Source of the DNA: Ruminococcus sp.
Lineage (GTDB): Bacteria > Bacillota > Clostridia > Oscillospirales > Acutalibacteraceae
Direction: 5' to 3'
Length of the DNA: 36,896 nt
Assembly: GCA_017481885.1 (NCBI GenBank)
Contig: JAFUOM010000108.1
Span: forward strand, 1-36,896
The translations under genes were made by a program, and so were the position numbers. Shown in pieces: positions 15,515-24,050 of the stretch (within the stretch, counting starts at the first letter, position 1; the number at the start of each line of letters is the position of its first letter). The notes under the pieces are model-generated. The model was not told where the DNA came from. It was given only the letters and a program-made list of their open reading frames with translations, and ran no database searches.

Positions 15515-17488
15515 TTAAAGTTTTTCAACAATATCAGCGATGAACAGCTGAATCTGAGTTGCGTCGAGGATTGAAATGTCACCGTCGTCGTCAACATCAG
15601 CAGCTACAGCACCTAAATCAGAAAGCTTTTCTAAGCTGGCGATATGAAGCTGAATAGCTGTCGCATCCATGATAGAAACCTCTCCATCCATGTCTGCGTC
15701 TCCTCTGATGTACTCTGGCTCTGAGGGTGTGTAATTGCTGATGTACTCTTTTGACATCCAAGCTACACGTGAGTTTGTCCAGTCAAGCATATACTGGTAT
15801 TCAGCCTCGAAAACATACTTGTCGTATTTTGTAGCTGTGCTGTCCTTTGTGTAGTCAACGCCTGTAATCTGACCGAACTCGTTGTACTGATATGTTACGT
15901 GGCACTTATTGAGTGAAGTGTGGTCAGCAATCCACTGTGGCTCCTGAACGATATCCCAGCGGATGAAGTTCATCTTTGCACTAGCTGTGAGCTTTGAAAG
16001 ATATACGTCTGATGAGTAAAGCTCTGTGTCGTTAAGACCTTCACCGTTTAATCTGTTGTTGATGGCAGGAACAAACTGCTCGAACCATACAACAGGAATC
16101 ATATCTGTGAGAGTTTTGTTTCTTGCAACTGATTCTTTTAAGAAGTTAGGACCACGGTAGCCACCTTTGTGCTTTGCAAACCAGCCTGTAGGCTCTTCGT
16201 AATCGTCGATGCCCATATTTCTCAAGTCCCATTCAACGCCCTGTGCGTTACCAAGAGAGTTGTCGTAGTCCCATACAGGAGAAGCAAAGAACTTCCACTT
16301 GCCGTTTTCGTCCTGCTTGTAAACGAAGAAGAAACTGCCTGCACCTGCGTCCCAGTTTTTGCCCAGCTCGTTGATGAGGTAAACCTGTGCAAGGGATTCG
16401 ATGTCAATGTAGTCGTTTATATTAGCGGCGTTTGTAACAAGCTTTGAGTACATTGTGTCGTACTTGTTTTTGATGAATAAGCGTGTTTTTGCGTAGTTTT
16501 CGTCAGTGCGCTCAAGCTCAGGAGCTTTCATTGTGAGGTTGTTGCCGTTTGAAGCCTTTACTGTGAAGTCGTCTTCGTCAGGGTTAGCGTCGATTTCGCA
16601 AACGAATGAGAATGCAGGGGACTCGCCTGCACAGTAGCTTAAGTACTCCTCATCGTCGATGTCAGGCATAAGAGTGTTCTTGCCAACGTCAACCTTTTCG
16701 CACACCTGATAGTTACCGATGTACTCGCCGTTAACGTAAACTTCTGTGAAGCGGGAGTCAGAAGCGTAAGGCACGCCTACTTCGTCAGCTAAGTCGTAGA
16801 GAATTCTGTTTCTTGAAAGAGAAGCATCCTGGAAGTTTGAAATGATTGAGAACTTCTTGCACTTTTGCATATTGCCGACTTTAACTGCACCGTCGAAAGT
16901 GATGTTGAAGCCTTTTTTGTCAGCATCCCAGGAAGTGTTGCCTCTGCCTTTGATTTTCTTGATTGGAGTTGAGTCAAGGTTGCCCTCTTCATCAAGCAGT
17001 GCACTTGTAGCAGAAGCAGAGTTTTCCTTTGTTTCTGTGAGATAGCCCCAAAGGTCTTTGCCGTCAAAGTTCTCAGGGTTGTTGATAAACATAGCAGCTT
17101 CTGCGCTTGATACCATAATAACGAGTAAGTAGTCTTTGCCGTTTACCTTTGCGTAATAATCAACATCATCCGTAAAGTCTACTACTGCTGATGACTTTGC
17201 GTCAATTTTTACATCGTTTATTGTAACGGCTGAGTCAAAAGCGTTGTAAATTTCGAGTTGTGTGTCATCTGTGCAGGTTGGCATAAAGAAGTACATTTTG
17301 CCGTCTTTTTCGTACCACTTAACCCACGCCTCGCTGTCAGCTTCTTCACCTTCGTAAGCGTGAGCGTATAAAGCGTCTTTTGTAGCGGCGGTGACAGTTG
17401 TTTGAGCAGCTGAGAATTCAGTAACAGCAGCTGTGCACAGTGAAACCACCATAATCAGTGCGAGCATTAAGCTCATTATTTTTTTCAT
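15515..17488 (-). CDS. Secreted CotH-kinase-like protein with C-terminal dockerin
   Basis: The protein has 657 residues. It has a signal peptide (1 to about 25), a beta-rich N-terminal region (about 38-165; Y-A-H-A-Y-E-G, W-V-K-W-Y) and a CotH kinase-like domain: K-I-K-G-R-G-N-T-S-W (178-187) with K-K-G-F-N-I-T-F after it, E-K-V-D-V-G (about 264-269) and the metal-binding W-D-Y-D-N-S-L-G (406-413). A dockerin occupies about 598-657, both loops canonical. CotH of Bacillus spores is an atypical kinase that phosphorylates coat proteins; dockerin-bearing CotH proteins are known in ruminococcal cellulosomes, where their role is unclear. It is the second gene of an operon, 46 bp after its larger homologue. 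Proposed role: acting on proteins or glycans in the docked complex. Confidence 0.9.
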   Translation of the reverse strand: MKKIMSLMLALIMVVSLCTAAVTEFSAAQTTVTAATKDALYAHAYEGEEADSEAWVKWYEKDGKMYFFMPTCTDDTQLEIYNAFDSAVTINDVKIDAKSSAVVDFTDDVDYYAKVNGKDYLLVIMVSSAEAAMFINNPENFDGKDLWGYLTETKENSASATSALLDEEGNLDSTPIKKIKGRGNTSWDADKKGFNITFDGAVKVGNMQKCKKFSIISNFQDASLSRNRILYDLADEVGVPYASDSRFTEVYVNGEYIGNYQVCEKVDVGKNTLMPDIDDEEYLSYCAGESPAFSFVCEIDANPDEDDFTVKASNGNNLTMKAPELERTDENYAKTRLFIKNKYDTMYSKLVTNAANINDYIDIESLAQVYLINELGKNWDAGAGSFFFVYKQDENGKWKFFASPVWDYDNSLGNAQGVEWDLRNMGIDDYEEPTGWFAKHKGGYRGPNFLKESVARNKTLTDMIPVVWFEQFVPAINNRLNGEGLNDTELYSSDVYLSKLTASAKMNFIRWDIVQEPQWIADHTSLNKCHVTYQYNEFGQITGVDYTKDSTATKYDKYVFEAEYQYMLDWTNSRVAWMSKEYISNYTPSEPEYIRGDADMDGEVSIMDATAIQLHIASLEKLSDLGAVAADVDDDGDISILDATQIQLFIADIVEKL

Positions 17489-17534
17489 TGTGTATCATCC
17501 TTTCTGAAAAGTGTGTGCCTGTATGGTCAAAGCA

Positions 17535-20213
17535 TCAGAGTTTGTCGATAATCTGAGCCAAGAACAACTGGATTGTTGTTGTGTCCATAATTGAAAGACC
17601 AACGCTGCCATCAACATCAGCAAGCTTCAACGATTCTTCGCTGAGCATTTCGATTTGAGCCAGATGGAGCTGGATTGCGGTAGCGTCCATAATTGTGATT
17701 TCGCCGTCAAGGTCAACGTCGCCCATCTTGTTGTCAGGAGCGGTGGTTTCGGTTGGCTTTGTTTCAGGCTCTGTCGGTTTTATTATTTCACTTGGTGTGT
17801 ATGAGTCAAAATACTGGTCTGACATCCACGCAGAACGTGAGTTTGTCCAATCAATCATATATTTGAACTCGTCAGCAAAGCTGTACTTTGTGTAAGTTGT
17901 GCTGGTTGAGTTTTGCTTGTAGGAAACACCCACAACCTGACCGTACTCGTTGTACTGATAAGTAGCTGTGCTCTCTTTCAAAGCTGTGTGGTTACTTATC
18001 CAAGTTGAGTCTGTGACCATTTCCCAGCGTTTGTAGTTCATATCAGCACTCTTTGTGAGGTATGAAAGGTACACATCTGCTGAGTAAAGCTCGGTGTTGT
18101 TAAGAGCGGTGCCGTTTAATCTGTTCTCGATAGCAGGCACAAACTGTTCAAACCAAACAGTTGGAATCATTTTGTTTAATGCGTCGCATTTTGCGATAGC
18201 CTCTGAAAGCACGTTAGGTCCTGCGTAGTTTTTCTTGTACTTGATAAACCAGCCTGTAGGGGACTCATAGTCTCTGACGCCCATACTGTCAAGCTCACTT
18301 GCTACGCCTCTGGCGTTACCAAGGGAGTTGTCGTAGTCCCATACAGGGGAAGCGTAGAATTTGTAGTGGCCGTTTTCGTCAGGCTTGTAAACAAAGAAGA
18401 AACTGCCTGCACCGCCGTCCCAGTTTTTGCCGAGTTCGTTGATAAGGTAAACTTGAGCGTAGGATTCAATATCAATGTAATCGTTGACGTCACTAGCGTT
18501 TGAAACAACCTTGTTCCACATTGTGTCGTACTTTGACTTGATGTAGTTTTTAACCTGATTATATCCTTCGTCGCCACTTTCAAGCTCAGGAGCTTTCATT
18601 GTGATGTTGTTACCATTGCCCATTCGGATGGTGAAATCGTCAGCAGATGGGTTGTTGTCAAGCTCACAGACAAATTCAAAGTCAGCTTGGGTTTTGTTTA
18701 CAAAGTTTAAGTAGTCCTCGTCGTCAATATCAGGCATAAGAGTGTTTTTGCCGACATCAACCTTTTCGCACATCATATAGTTGCCGATGTAGTCGCCGTT
18801 GATGTAAATTTCGGTGAAACGTGAATCGGAAGCGTAAGGCACGCCTACTTCGTCTGCGAGGTCGTAAAGGAGTCGGTTACGTGAAAGAGCCGCATCCTGG
18901 AAGTTAGAGATGATGGAGAATTTCTTACATTTTTGCATACCATCGAGCGAAATCGCAGAATCGTATGTAATGTTGAAGCCTTTTTTGTCGGCATTCCACG
19001 AAGTGTTGCCTCTGCCTTTGATTTTCTTTACCGGTGTTGTGTCAAGGTTACCCTCGTCGTCCAAAGCAGCAGCTGATGCAGATGCTGAGTTTTCCTTGCT
19101 GTCGGTTAAGTAGTCCCACAGATTTTTGCCGTCGAATGAATCAGGGTTGTTGATAAAGACAGCAGCCTCGGCACTTGAACGCATAATGACGGTGGAATAT
19201 GTCTTGTTGTTTGCCTTTACTGTGTAGGTCTGACCCTCTGTGTAAGGCACAACGGCAATTGAGTTTGGTTCAATTGTAACACCGTTAAATGTAGTTTGTG
19301 TGGAGTATGAGTTGTAAATTTCGATGAATTCAGGGTTTGTGCAGGTTGGCATAAGGAAGTATCTTGTGCCTTTTGCATCGTACCACTTAACCCACGCTTC
19401 GCTGTCCTTCTCTGTGCCGGAATAAGCATGAGCAAAAAGACCCTCGGTTGTAGCGGCTGTGACCTCAGGTGTGCCGATGATGATTACTCTTGTAACACTG
19501 CCCTCTGAGAGCTTTTTGCCGTCTTTGTCGGTTGCAACAACGTTAGCGGTTACGCTAACACCACCGTTGCGTGTTGCAGTGTATGTATATGTTTTTGTGT
19601 TGCTTAACACTTTGCCGTCAACAACCATTTCGTATGCGTAGTTAACGCCTGCTACTTCGTTGAAGTTTAATGTGATGTCAATTGTATCGCCGATTTCACC
19701 CTCAGTAGCAGAAAATTCAAGGGATGGTGAAACATCAAATTCGTAGAAAGTGAGCTTGTCGCCTGTGTCGTCCCAGACAGAGCCACCGTCAACAGTTACC
19801 ATATTGAAGCCGTCGGCGTAGTCCTGAGCTGAAAGTACAATTGAGCTGTTCCACAGCTTTTCCGAGTTGCCACGCCAGAAACGCATTGCGGTTTTGCCTG
19901 CATCCTTAGAAGTGACTGTGTATTTGTAAACGCCCTTATCTGACAAGTACTCTACGCCGGTTCTTGGGTCATACTTTGACTTGTCGGCATCCGCGATGAT
20001 GATGGACTTGTTGTCGTTATCAGCACGGGAGAACTCGGTGAAGTTGACGTACATAATAGCGTTTGCTCCAGTCCATTCAGCAGGCGAGATAATCTTCATA
20101 TAAAGTTCGTCGCCCTCTTTGAATGTTGGGGTGTCGAGCGCTGATGACGGGAACACCGCAACAACGCAAATGAGCATTGAAAGTGTCAGCAGTAAGCTAA
20201 GCAGTTTTTTCAT
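17535..20213 (-). CDS. Secreted CotH-kinase-like protein with extra N-terminal modules and C-terminal dockerin
   Basis: The protein has 892 residues. GAGGTGA precedes the ATG at 20213 at good spacing. After the signal peptide (1 to about 25), residues 30-170 form a beta-rich module with W-T-G-A-N-A and M-R-F-W-R-G-N, reminiscent of carbohydrate-binding domains. Residues 170-255 resemble an Ig- or PKD-like fold. The remainder parallels the downstream CotH protein closely: K-I-K-G-R-G-N-T-S-W, E-K-V-D-V-G and W-D-Y-D-N-S-L-G (about 625-632). A Thr/Pro/Glu linker leads to the dockerin (about 830-892). The second dockerin loop, D-V-D-G-S-V-G-L-S-I-M-D, has Ser at position 5 and Val at position 6, so one calcium site may be weak. 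It is the first gene of the two-gene operon. Confidence 0.9.
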   Translation of the reverse strand: MKKLLSLLLTLSMLICVVAVFPSSALDTPTFKEGDELYMKIISPAEWTGANAIMYVNFTEFSRADNDNKSIIIADADKSKYDPRTGVEYLSDKGVYKYTVTSKDAGKTAMRFWRGNSEKLWNSSIVLSAQDYADGFNMVTVDGGSVWDDTGDKLTFYEFDVSPSLEFSATEGEIGDTIDITLNFNEVAGVNYAYEMVVDGKVLSNTKTYTYTATRNGGVSVTANVVATDKDGKKLSEGSVTRVIIIGTPEVTAATTEGLFAHAYSGTEKDSEAWVKWYDAKGTRYFLMPTCTNPEFIEIYNSYSTQTTFNGVTIEPNSIAVVPYTEGQTYTVKANNKTYSTVIMRSSAEAAVFINNPDSFDGKNLWDYLTDSKENSASASAAALDDEGNLDTTPVKKIKGRGNTSWNADKKGFNITYDSAISLDGMQKCKKFSIISNFQDAALSRNRLLYDLADEVGVPYASDSRFTEIYINGDYIGNYMMCEKVDVGKNTLMPDIDDEDYLNFVNKTQADFEFVCELDNNPSADDFTIRMGNGNNITMKAPELESGDEGYNQVKNYIKSKYDTMWNKVVSNASDVNDYIDIESYAQVYLINELGKNWDGGAGSFFFVYKPDENGHYKFYASPVWDYDNSLGNARGVASELDSMGVRDYESPTGWFIKYKKNYAGPNVLSEAIAKCDALNKMIPTVWFEQFVPAIENRLNGTALNNTELYSADVYLSYLTKSADMNYKRWEMVTDSTWISNHTALKESTATYQYNEYGQVVGVSYKQNSTSTTYTKYSFADEFKYMIDWTNSRSAWMSDQYFDSYTPSEIIKPTEPETKPTETTAPDNKMGDVDLDGEITIMDATAIQLHLAQIEMLSEESLKLADVDGSVGLSIMDTTTIQLFLAQIIDKL

Positions 20214-20319
20214 AAAATCACCTCATAAGTATTTGTATTTTTTCGCAACAGATGAGCAAAAACATAGAAATCAAGCCGAAAAACAGCACTTTGCAAGATG
20301 CTCACAATATCACAAAGTT

Positions 20320-20362
20320 AGTATAACTTATAGGTAAAAATAATTCTATAAACATAATACAC
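20320..20362 (-). promoter_or_regulatory. Putative promoter of the CotH operon with GTGCAC-like element
   Basis: On the minus strand GTGTAT (20362-20357), 8 bp, TAGAAT (20348-20343), a 17-bp spacer and TATACT (20325-20320). The first 20 bases match the element before the gene at 20547 at 15 positions. The leader would be just over 100 nt. Confidence 0.5.
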
Positions 20363-20499
20363 AGATTTTTATTTGTCTTTTTGTGCGAAAAGTCAACGCT
20401 GTTAAGAAGTTGGTATAGATTTACAGCAATATGTACAAAATTTGACATTTGATGCTCAATGGCGATTTATTATTGTTAAAAAAATAACAGACACATACT

Positions 20500-20528
20500 A
20501 AAAAAGGAGAGCAAAAACGCCCTCCTTT
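20500..20528 (-). terminator. Terminator of the dockerin gene at 20547
   Basis: On the minus strand AAAGGAG (20528-20522 side) pairs with CTCCTTT (20509-20503) and runs into T residues. The remaining stretch to the CotH gene at 20213 holds only the promoter described and AT-rich sequence. Confidence 0.8.
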
Positions 20529-20546
20529 AATGCTCTTTATTGATAA

Positions 20547-21422
20547 TTACCAGAAAATGTCGTAAACGTAGCGGTCAATATGCTCCCACAAAAGTTCGTC
20601 GGCAGCTGCGATTGCAAGCTCGAACTGGGTTGCACTGATATTACCGATTTCTTCGAAACCAGTGTAATAGTCACTCACAAAGTCTGTGCACTCGATATCG
20701 AAAATCATTTCTGTGTTGTCTGTAAGTTCAGCAGAACCGAAAGCGTCAGCGTAGAGATTGTAATCATCGTACAATGTTGTGCCGAACCAGAACGCAGGGT
20801 TACCACGGTAGATGTTTATATAAGTGTCAACATACATATCTGTTGAAATCTGATAGAACTGACCGAAAAAGTCAATGCAGTCGTCCTCAGGATAGTAAGC
20901 AAGGAAAAGTGAGTATTCTGCATCATCTAAATCTGTTGGCTTGTAGGATGTGTAGTAGTAACCGTCGTCGTAGTCATATTCGCCGTAGGTTTTGATGTAG
21001 TTTGCAATCTGGTCGAATGTGTACTCGATATAGTCGTCCTCGTAAAGAGTGTGAGTGATGTAAGGATTTTCTGAAAGCTGAGCAAGGAAAAGCTGGATTT
21101 CAGTTGTATCCATAATTGAAAGCTCGTCGTTGAAGTCAACGTCGGAAAGAATAGCACCGTTTTCTGACAGGCTGATAAGCTGAGCTAAGTGCATCTGGAT
21201 AGCGGTTGAATCAAAAATTGCTACTTCGCCGTCTTCGTCAGCGTCACCGACGAATCCGTAAACATAACCGTTAACAGTAGTGATATCAGCGTATGGTTCG
21301 TCAGAGAAGAAAAGCTGAGATGTAGAAGTTTCAGCACAGTCTATTTTAGCCGCACCTGCTGACACAACTGTTAAGGAGCAAACGATTGCGATTGTGAGTA
21401 AGATAGAAACTAGTTTTTTCAT
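20547..21422 (-). CDS. Secreted protein: N-terminal dockerin plus unrecognised domain (family member A)
   Basis: The protein has 291 residues. GGAGG (21433-21429) lies 6 nt before the ATG at 21422; a longer in-frame start at 21488 runs through the promoter and was rejected. Layout: signal peptide (1-25), a short conserved segment (S-D-E-P-Y-A-D), dockerin (about 57-117; loops D-A-D-E-D-G-E and D-V-D-F-N-D-E) and a domain of about 150 residues (134-280), very rich in Tyr and Asp, beginning F-D-Q-I-A-N-Y. That domain aligns by eye with the C-terminal parts of the next three upstream genes: an N-terminal helix (F-x-x-I-x-x-Y-x-x-x-x-x-x-Y), then beta strands. I recognise no known family. A dockerin at the N-terminus, before the cargo, is unusual. 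Confidence 0.85.
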   Translation of the reverse strand: MKKLVSILLTIAIVCSLTVVSAGAAKIDCAETSTSQLFFSDEPYADITTVNGYVYGFVGDADEDGEVAIFDSTAIQMHLAQLISLSENGAILSDVDFNDELSIMDTTEIQLFLAQLSENPYITHTLYEDDYIEYTFDQIANYIKTYGEYDYDDGYYYTSYKPTDLDDAEYSLFLAYYPEDDCIDFFGQFYQISTDMYVDTYINIYRGNPAFWFGTTLYDDYNLYADAFGSAELTDNTEMIFDIECTDFVSDYYTGFEEIGNISATQFELAIAAADELLWEHIDRYVYDIFW

Positions 21423-21452
21423 AATTTTCCTCCATTTATATTTTGTAAACTC

Positions 21453-21495
21453 AGTATACACCAAAACGCAGTGGTTTTCTATGAACATTGTGCAC
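21453..21495 (-). promoter_or_regulatory. Promoter with GTGCAC element, dockerin family member A
   Basis: On the minus strand GTGCAC (21495-21490), 8 bp, TAGAAA (21481-21476), a 17-bp spacer and TATACT (21458-21453). The -35 is poor, which would suit activator dependence. Confidence 0.6.
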
Positions 21496-21529
21496 TAAGT
21501 TGGACAGTAAAATTTGTGAGAGATTGCAG

Positions 21530-21568
21530 AGCGTCTCTCTGTTATTCACAACAGAAAGACGCTGTTTT
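21530..21568. terminator. Strong hairpin between two dockerin genes
   Basis: AGCGTCTCTCTGTT (21530-21543) pairs with AACAGAAAGACGCT (21550-21563). The T-run lies on the right, which fits plus-strand termination, although the adjacent genes are on the minus strand. It may still end the gene at 21579 through the stem alone, or process its RNA. Confidence 0.5.
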
Positions 21569-21578
21569 TAGTAAATAC

Positions 21579-22568
21579 TCACACAAAATCGTAGAGCTTT
21601 GTTAAATCGTACACGAGGTCTAATGTAGAGCCGACAATATAATTGCAAAGGATGTCGTCGCCTGCGTACAGGTTGAGGATGAATATCGACTCGGTTACAT
21701 CCTTGATGTCAGCGGATGTTACTCCATAGTCGCTGTAAAATGAGTCAAATTTTGTGTTGAATTCGTAGCCGTCAGGTGTCAGAGATTTAAGCTCGGATGT
21801 GCCCTCAGCTTCGTAGACAACGTAGCCTTCACCGTAATAGCAGGTGTCAAAGTGGAATTTTTTGCTACCTTTATCGAGTGTCACGTTAACCAGCACACAC
21901 TCATTTACTTCTGCTATATATGTGGTTGAATGGAGGTTGATTTCTCCGTATTGCTCGTAGTAATCAACAGTTGCGTAAACCTGATTGCCGTTTTCTTCTT
22001 CGTACAAAACGCCGATTGAATAGCAATCTTCTGTGTCATCATAAAAGCCGTTTTCTAAAACACAGTCTACAATGTCATCGAAGGTGTCAATCACCGGGTC
22101 GAAGTTCTCAAATGGTGAGTACAGCACGTGGTGGATTCGCTCAGACTCGGAGAGTTGTGCGGCGTAAAACTGAATTTCAGTTACGTCCATAATTGAGATG
22201 TCGTTGTCAGAGTCGATGTCAGCGAGCAGTTGCAAAGTTGCCATAAGCGTTTCTAACTGAGCAATGTGCATCTGGATTGCGGTTGCGTCGAAAATTGTTA
22301 CATCGTTGTCGCCGTCAACATCGCCGATGTAACCGTAAACGTAGCCGTCAATTTCGGTGAAAGGGGTTTGTGGTTCTTCTGATACCTTGTATGTGCGCGC
22401 TTTGAGCGAAGCGATTTTGTCTTCTATTGAAGCTGACAGTTCAATATCAGGAATAGCCTTGCTGATTTCACAAATATCAACGCTTTGTGCACTTGTTGAA
22501 AAAGCTGAAACCGCAACAAGGGATGAGAGTATTGTAAGGGTTAAAATAACGGAAAGTAATTTTTTCAT
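21579..22568 (-). CDS. Secreted protein: N-terminal dockerin plus unrecognised domain (family member B)
   Basis: The protein has 329 residues. The start at 22568 has GAGGAGG at good spacing. Layout: signal peptide (1 to about 27), a pre-dockerin segment longer than in the paralogues (with S-E-E-P-Q-T-P-F), dockerin (about 80-139; loops D-V-D-G-D-N-D and D-I-D-S-D-N-D, lacking the usual glycine at position 6) and the unrecognised domain (about 162-310), starting F-D-D-I-V-D-C-V and with Y-G-E-G-Y-V-V-Y-E-A-E-G in the middle. Overall acidic. Its own promoter lies at 22623-22651, and the MITE-like element lies behind that. No enzymatic motif is visible. Confidence 0.85.
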   Translation of the reverse strand: MKKLLSVILTLTILSSLVAVSAFSTSAQSVDICEISKAIPDIELSASIEDKIASLKARTYKVSEEPQTPFTEIDGYVYGYIGDVDGDNDVTIFDATAIQMHIAQLETLMATLQLLADIDSDNDISIMDVTEIQFYAAQLSESERIHHVLYSPFENFDPVIDTFDDIVDCVLENGFYDDTEDCYSIGVLYEEENGNQVYATVDYYEQYGEINLHSTTYIAEVNECVLVNVTLDKGSKKFHFDTCYYGEGYVVYEAEGTSELKSLTPDGYEFNTKFDSFYSDYGVTSADIKDVTESIFILNLYAGDDILCNYIVGSTLDLVYDLTKLYDFV

Positions 22569-22622
22569 AGGGTATCCTCCTCGACACGGGAACAAAGTAG
22601 TCTAAACCAAGTAGACATTTAT

Positions 22623-22651
22623 ATACTAGCACTCATTTTACAGGTTGTCAA
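22623..22651 (-). promoter_or_regulatory. Promoter of dockerin family member B
   Basis: On the minus strand TTGACA (22651-22646), a 17-bp spacer and TAGTAT (22628-22623). It has a consensus -35 and, unlike its relatives, no GTGCAC element. Confidence 0.7.
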
Positions 22652-22700
22652 TATAAAATGAATGTAGCTGTTTCAATAAAGTGAAGTGACTAGTTTGTAC

Positions 22701-23006
22701 TAAATTATAGTTTAGTTAACCAATGAAACGTAAATGGATAGCAAATACAGGCTCCCTTGTGTAAAGGGAGCTGTCAGCGTTAGCTGACTGAGGGATTGTC
22801 CGTGCGTAGCACCAACAGGACTACAAATCAGGCTTCCCCTGTTTTTATCAGGGGAGGCTCCGCCGTAGGCGGTGGTGAGGTAAAAAACGTTTGATAACAG
22901 CAATTTAATTGTTAAGCTATCAACGCCTTCAACCTCATCCGTCACCTATCGGTGCCACCTTCCCCAATCTCGGGGAAGGCTTTTTGTTCACCTAAACTAT
23001 AATTTA
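22701..23006. repeat. MITE-like element, complete copy with 15-bp terminal inverted repeats
   Basis: TAAATTATAGTTTAG (22701-22715) and its exact reverse complement (22992-23006) bound a 306-bp non-coding segment. The interior is a string of hairpins: a GGCTCCCTT/AAGGGAGC stem, GTCAGC/GCTGAC, GGCTTCCCCTG with CAGGGGAGGC, and CCTTCCCC/GGGGAAGG. Parts recur inverted at 1-224, and the terminal repeat recurs at 36643. It has no open reading frame of note, so it could only move with a transposase supplied in trans. Confidence 0.8.
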
Positions 23007-23010
23007 TTAG

Positions 23011-23054
23011 CAAAACGAAAGGGCTGTCTTGCTACATATTTAGCGAGACAGCCC
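23011..23054 (-). terminator. Terminator of dockerin family member C
   Basis: On the minus strand GGGCTGTCTCGCT (23054-23042) pairs with AGCAAGACAGCCC (23033-23021) with one wobble pair, followed by T-rich bases. Confidence 0.83.
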
Positions 23055-23084
23055 GTTTTGGGGTTGATATTAATTTGTTGTTAA

Positions 23085-23942
23085 TTAGCCGAAAAGCTGG
23101 TAAAGATTTGTGATTTTACCGTTTGACTGTTTCTCGATTTTAGCAAAGCCCTTTTGGATGAGAGTCTGGATTTCTGGTTCTACTTCGCTGAATTTATATG
23201 TTTCGCTTTCATAGATTAAGTCTGTGAGAACGAGTTTTTTATCAGTTGACTTTAACTGGTCAGCCTTTCCGAATGCGTCATAAATAATATTTGAACCAAC
23301 CATTTTGGTAGCACTGAAACTATTGTAGCTGTATTCGTCAACTTTATCGATTGGTATAATAAAGAACAAAGATATTGATGTTGTGCCAGAATAAGTGTTA
23401 ATTGATACTGCAATTTCATTTTGGTCTATCATATAAACTAAACCTGTGTCGATGTCAGTGTCTGAGTTATAAACACAGTACCAGTTTGAACTTTCATAGT
23501 AGTAGCCGTTAGCCTTTGTGTAGGCTTTAACCTGTTCGAAGATGTTGCCTGAAGGTGCAGCGTTCTTTGTGTAAAGTGTGCAAGCAACCTTTGCATCTGT
23601 AGCAATTCTTGCGATGTAGCACTGGATTGCTGTTGTATCCATAATTGAAATGCCACCGTCCTGATCTGTATCAGCAAGGAGCTTTTGTGTGCTGTCAAGA
23701 TTTACAAGGCTTGCAAGTGAAAGCTGAACCTGTGTTGCATCTAAGATAGAAATCTCTTTGTCAGCGTCAAGGTCGCCAAGATAACCGATGATGTTTGCGT
23801 TTGCAACGTTTTCAAATGGCTTGCTTGATACGTAGTATGTTGCTGAAGTTTCAGTTAAATCAGTATCAGCAGCACCAGCCATTACTGTTGCAACTGATAA
23901 AAGTGTAATAAGTGCAAGAACTAAAGATAAAAGTTTTTTCAT
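23085..23942 (-). CDS. Secreted protein: N-terminal dockerin plus unrecognised domain (family member C)
   Basis: The protein has 285 residues. GGAGGG lies just upstream of the ATG at 23942. Layout: signal peptide (1-25, ending A-G-A-A), S-S-K-P-F-E-N segment, dockerin (about 54-113; D-L-D-A-D-K-E and D-T-D-Q-D-G-G loops) and one copy of the unrecognised domain (about 134-280), starting F-E-Q-V-K-A-Y. The first 120 residues are nearly identical to those of the upstream gene, including about 79 bp of perfect DNA identity (23702-23780), while the rest differs strongly. It follows that gene by 108 bp without a clear terminator, so both may share one transcript. Confidence 0.85.
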   Translation of the reverse strand: MKKLLSLVLALITLLSVATVMAGAADTDLTETSATYYVSSKPFENVANANIIGYLGDLDADKEISILDATQVQLSLASLVNLDSTQKLLADTDQDGGISIMDTTAIQCYIARIATDAKVACTLYTKNAAPSGNIFEQVKAYTKANGYYYESSNWYCVYNSDTDIDTGLVYMIDQNEIAVSINTYSGTTSISLFFIIPIDKVDEYSYNSFSATKMVGSNIIYDAFGKADQLKSTDKKLVLTDLIYESETYKFSEVEPEIQTLIQKGFAKIEKQSNGKITNLYQLFG

Positions 23943-24050
23943 TTTTATACCCTCCAAAGTTTTGTGTTTAAAGTAAAACGGACATTTTGTGTTTGTTTTA
24001 CTGTTGTTAAACAATGTTACTAAACAAAGCGATTAAAGTAGTGCTTAACC

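Noticed and set aside
22712..22945. 77-residue ORF inside the MITE-like element, and the similar one at 11-220
   Set aside because: Both run across hairpins of the repeat with no ribosome binding site; they are by-products of the element.
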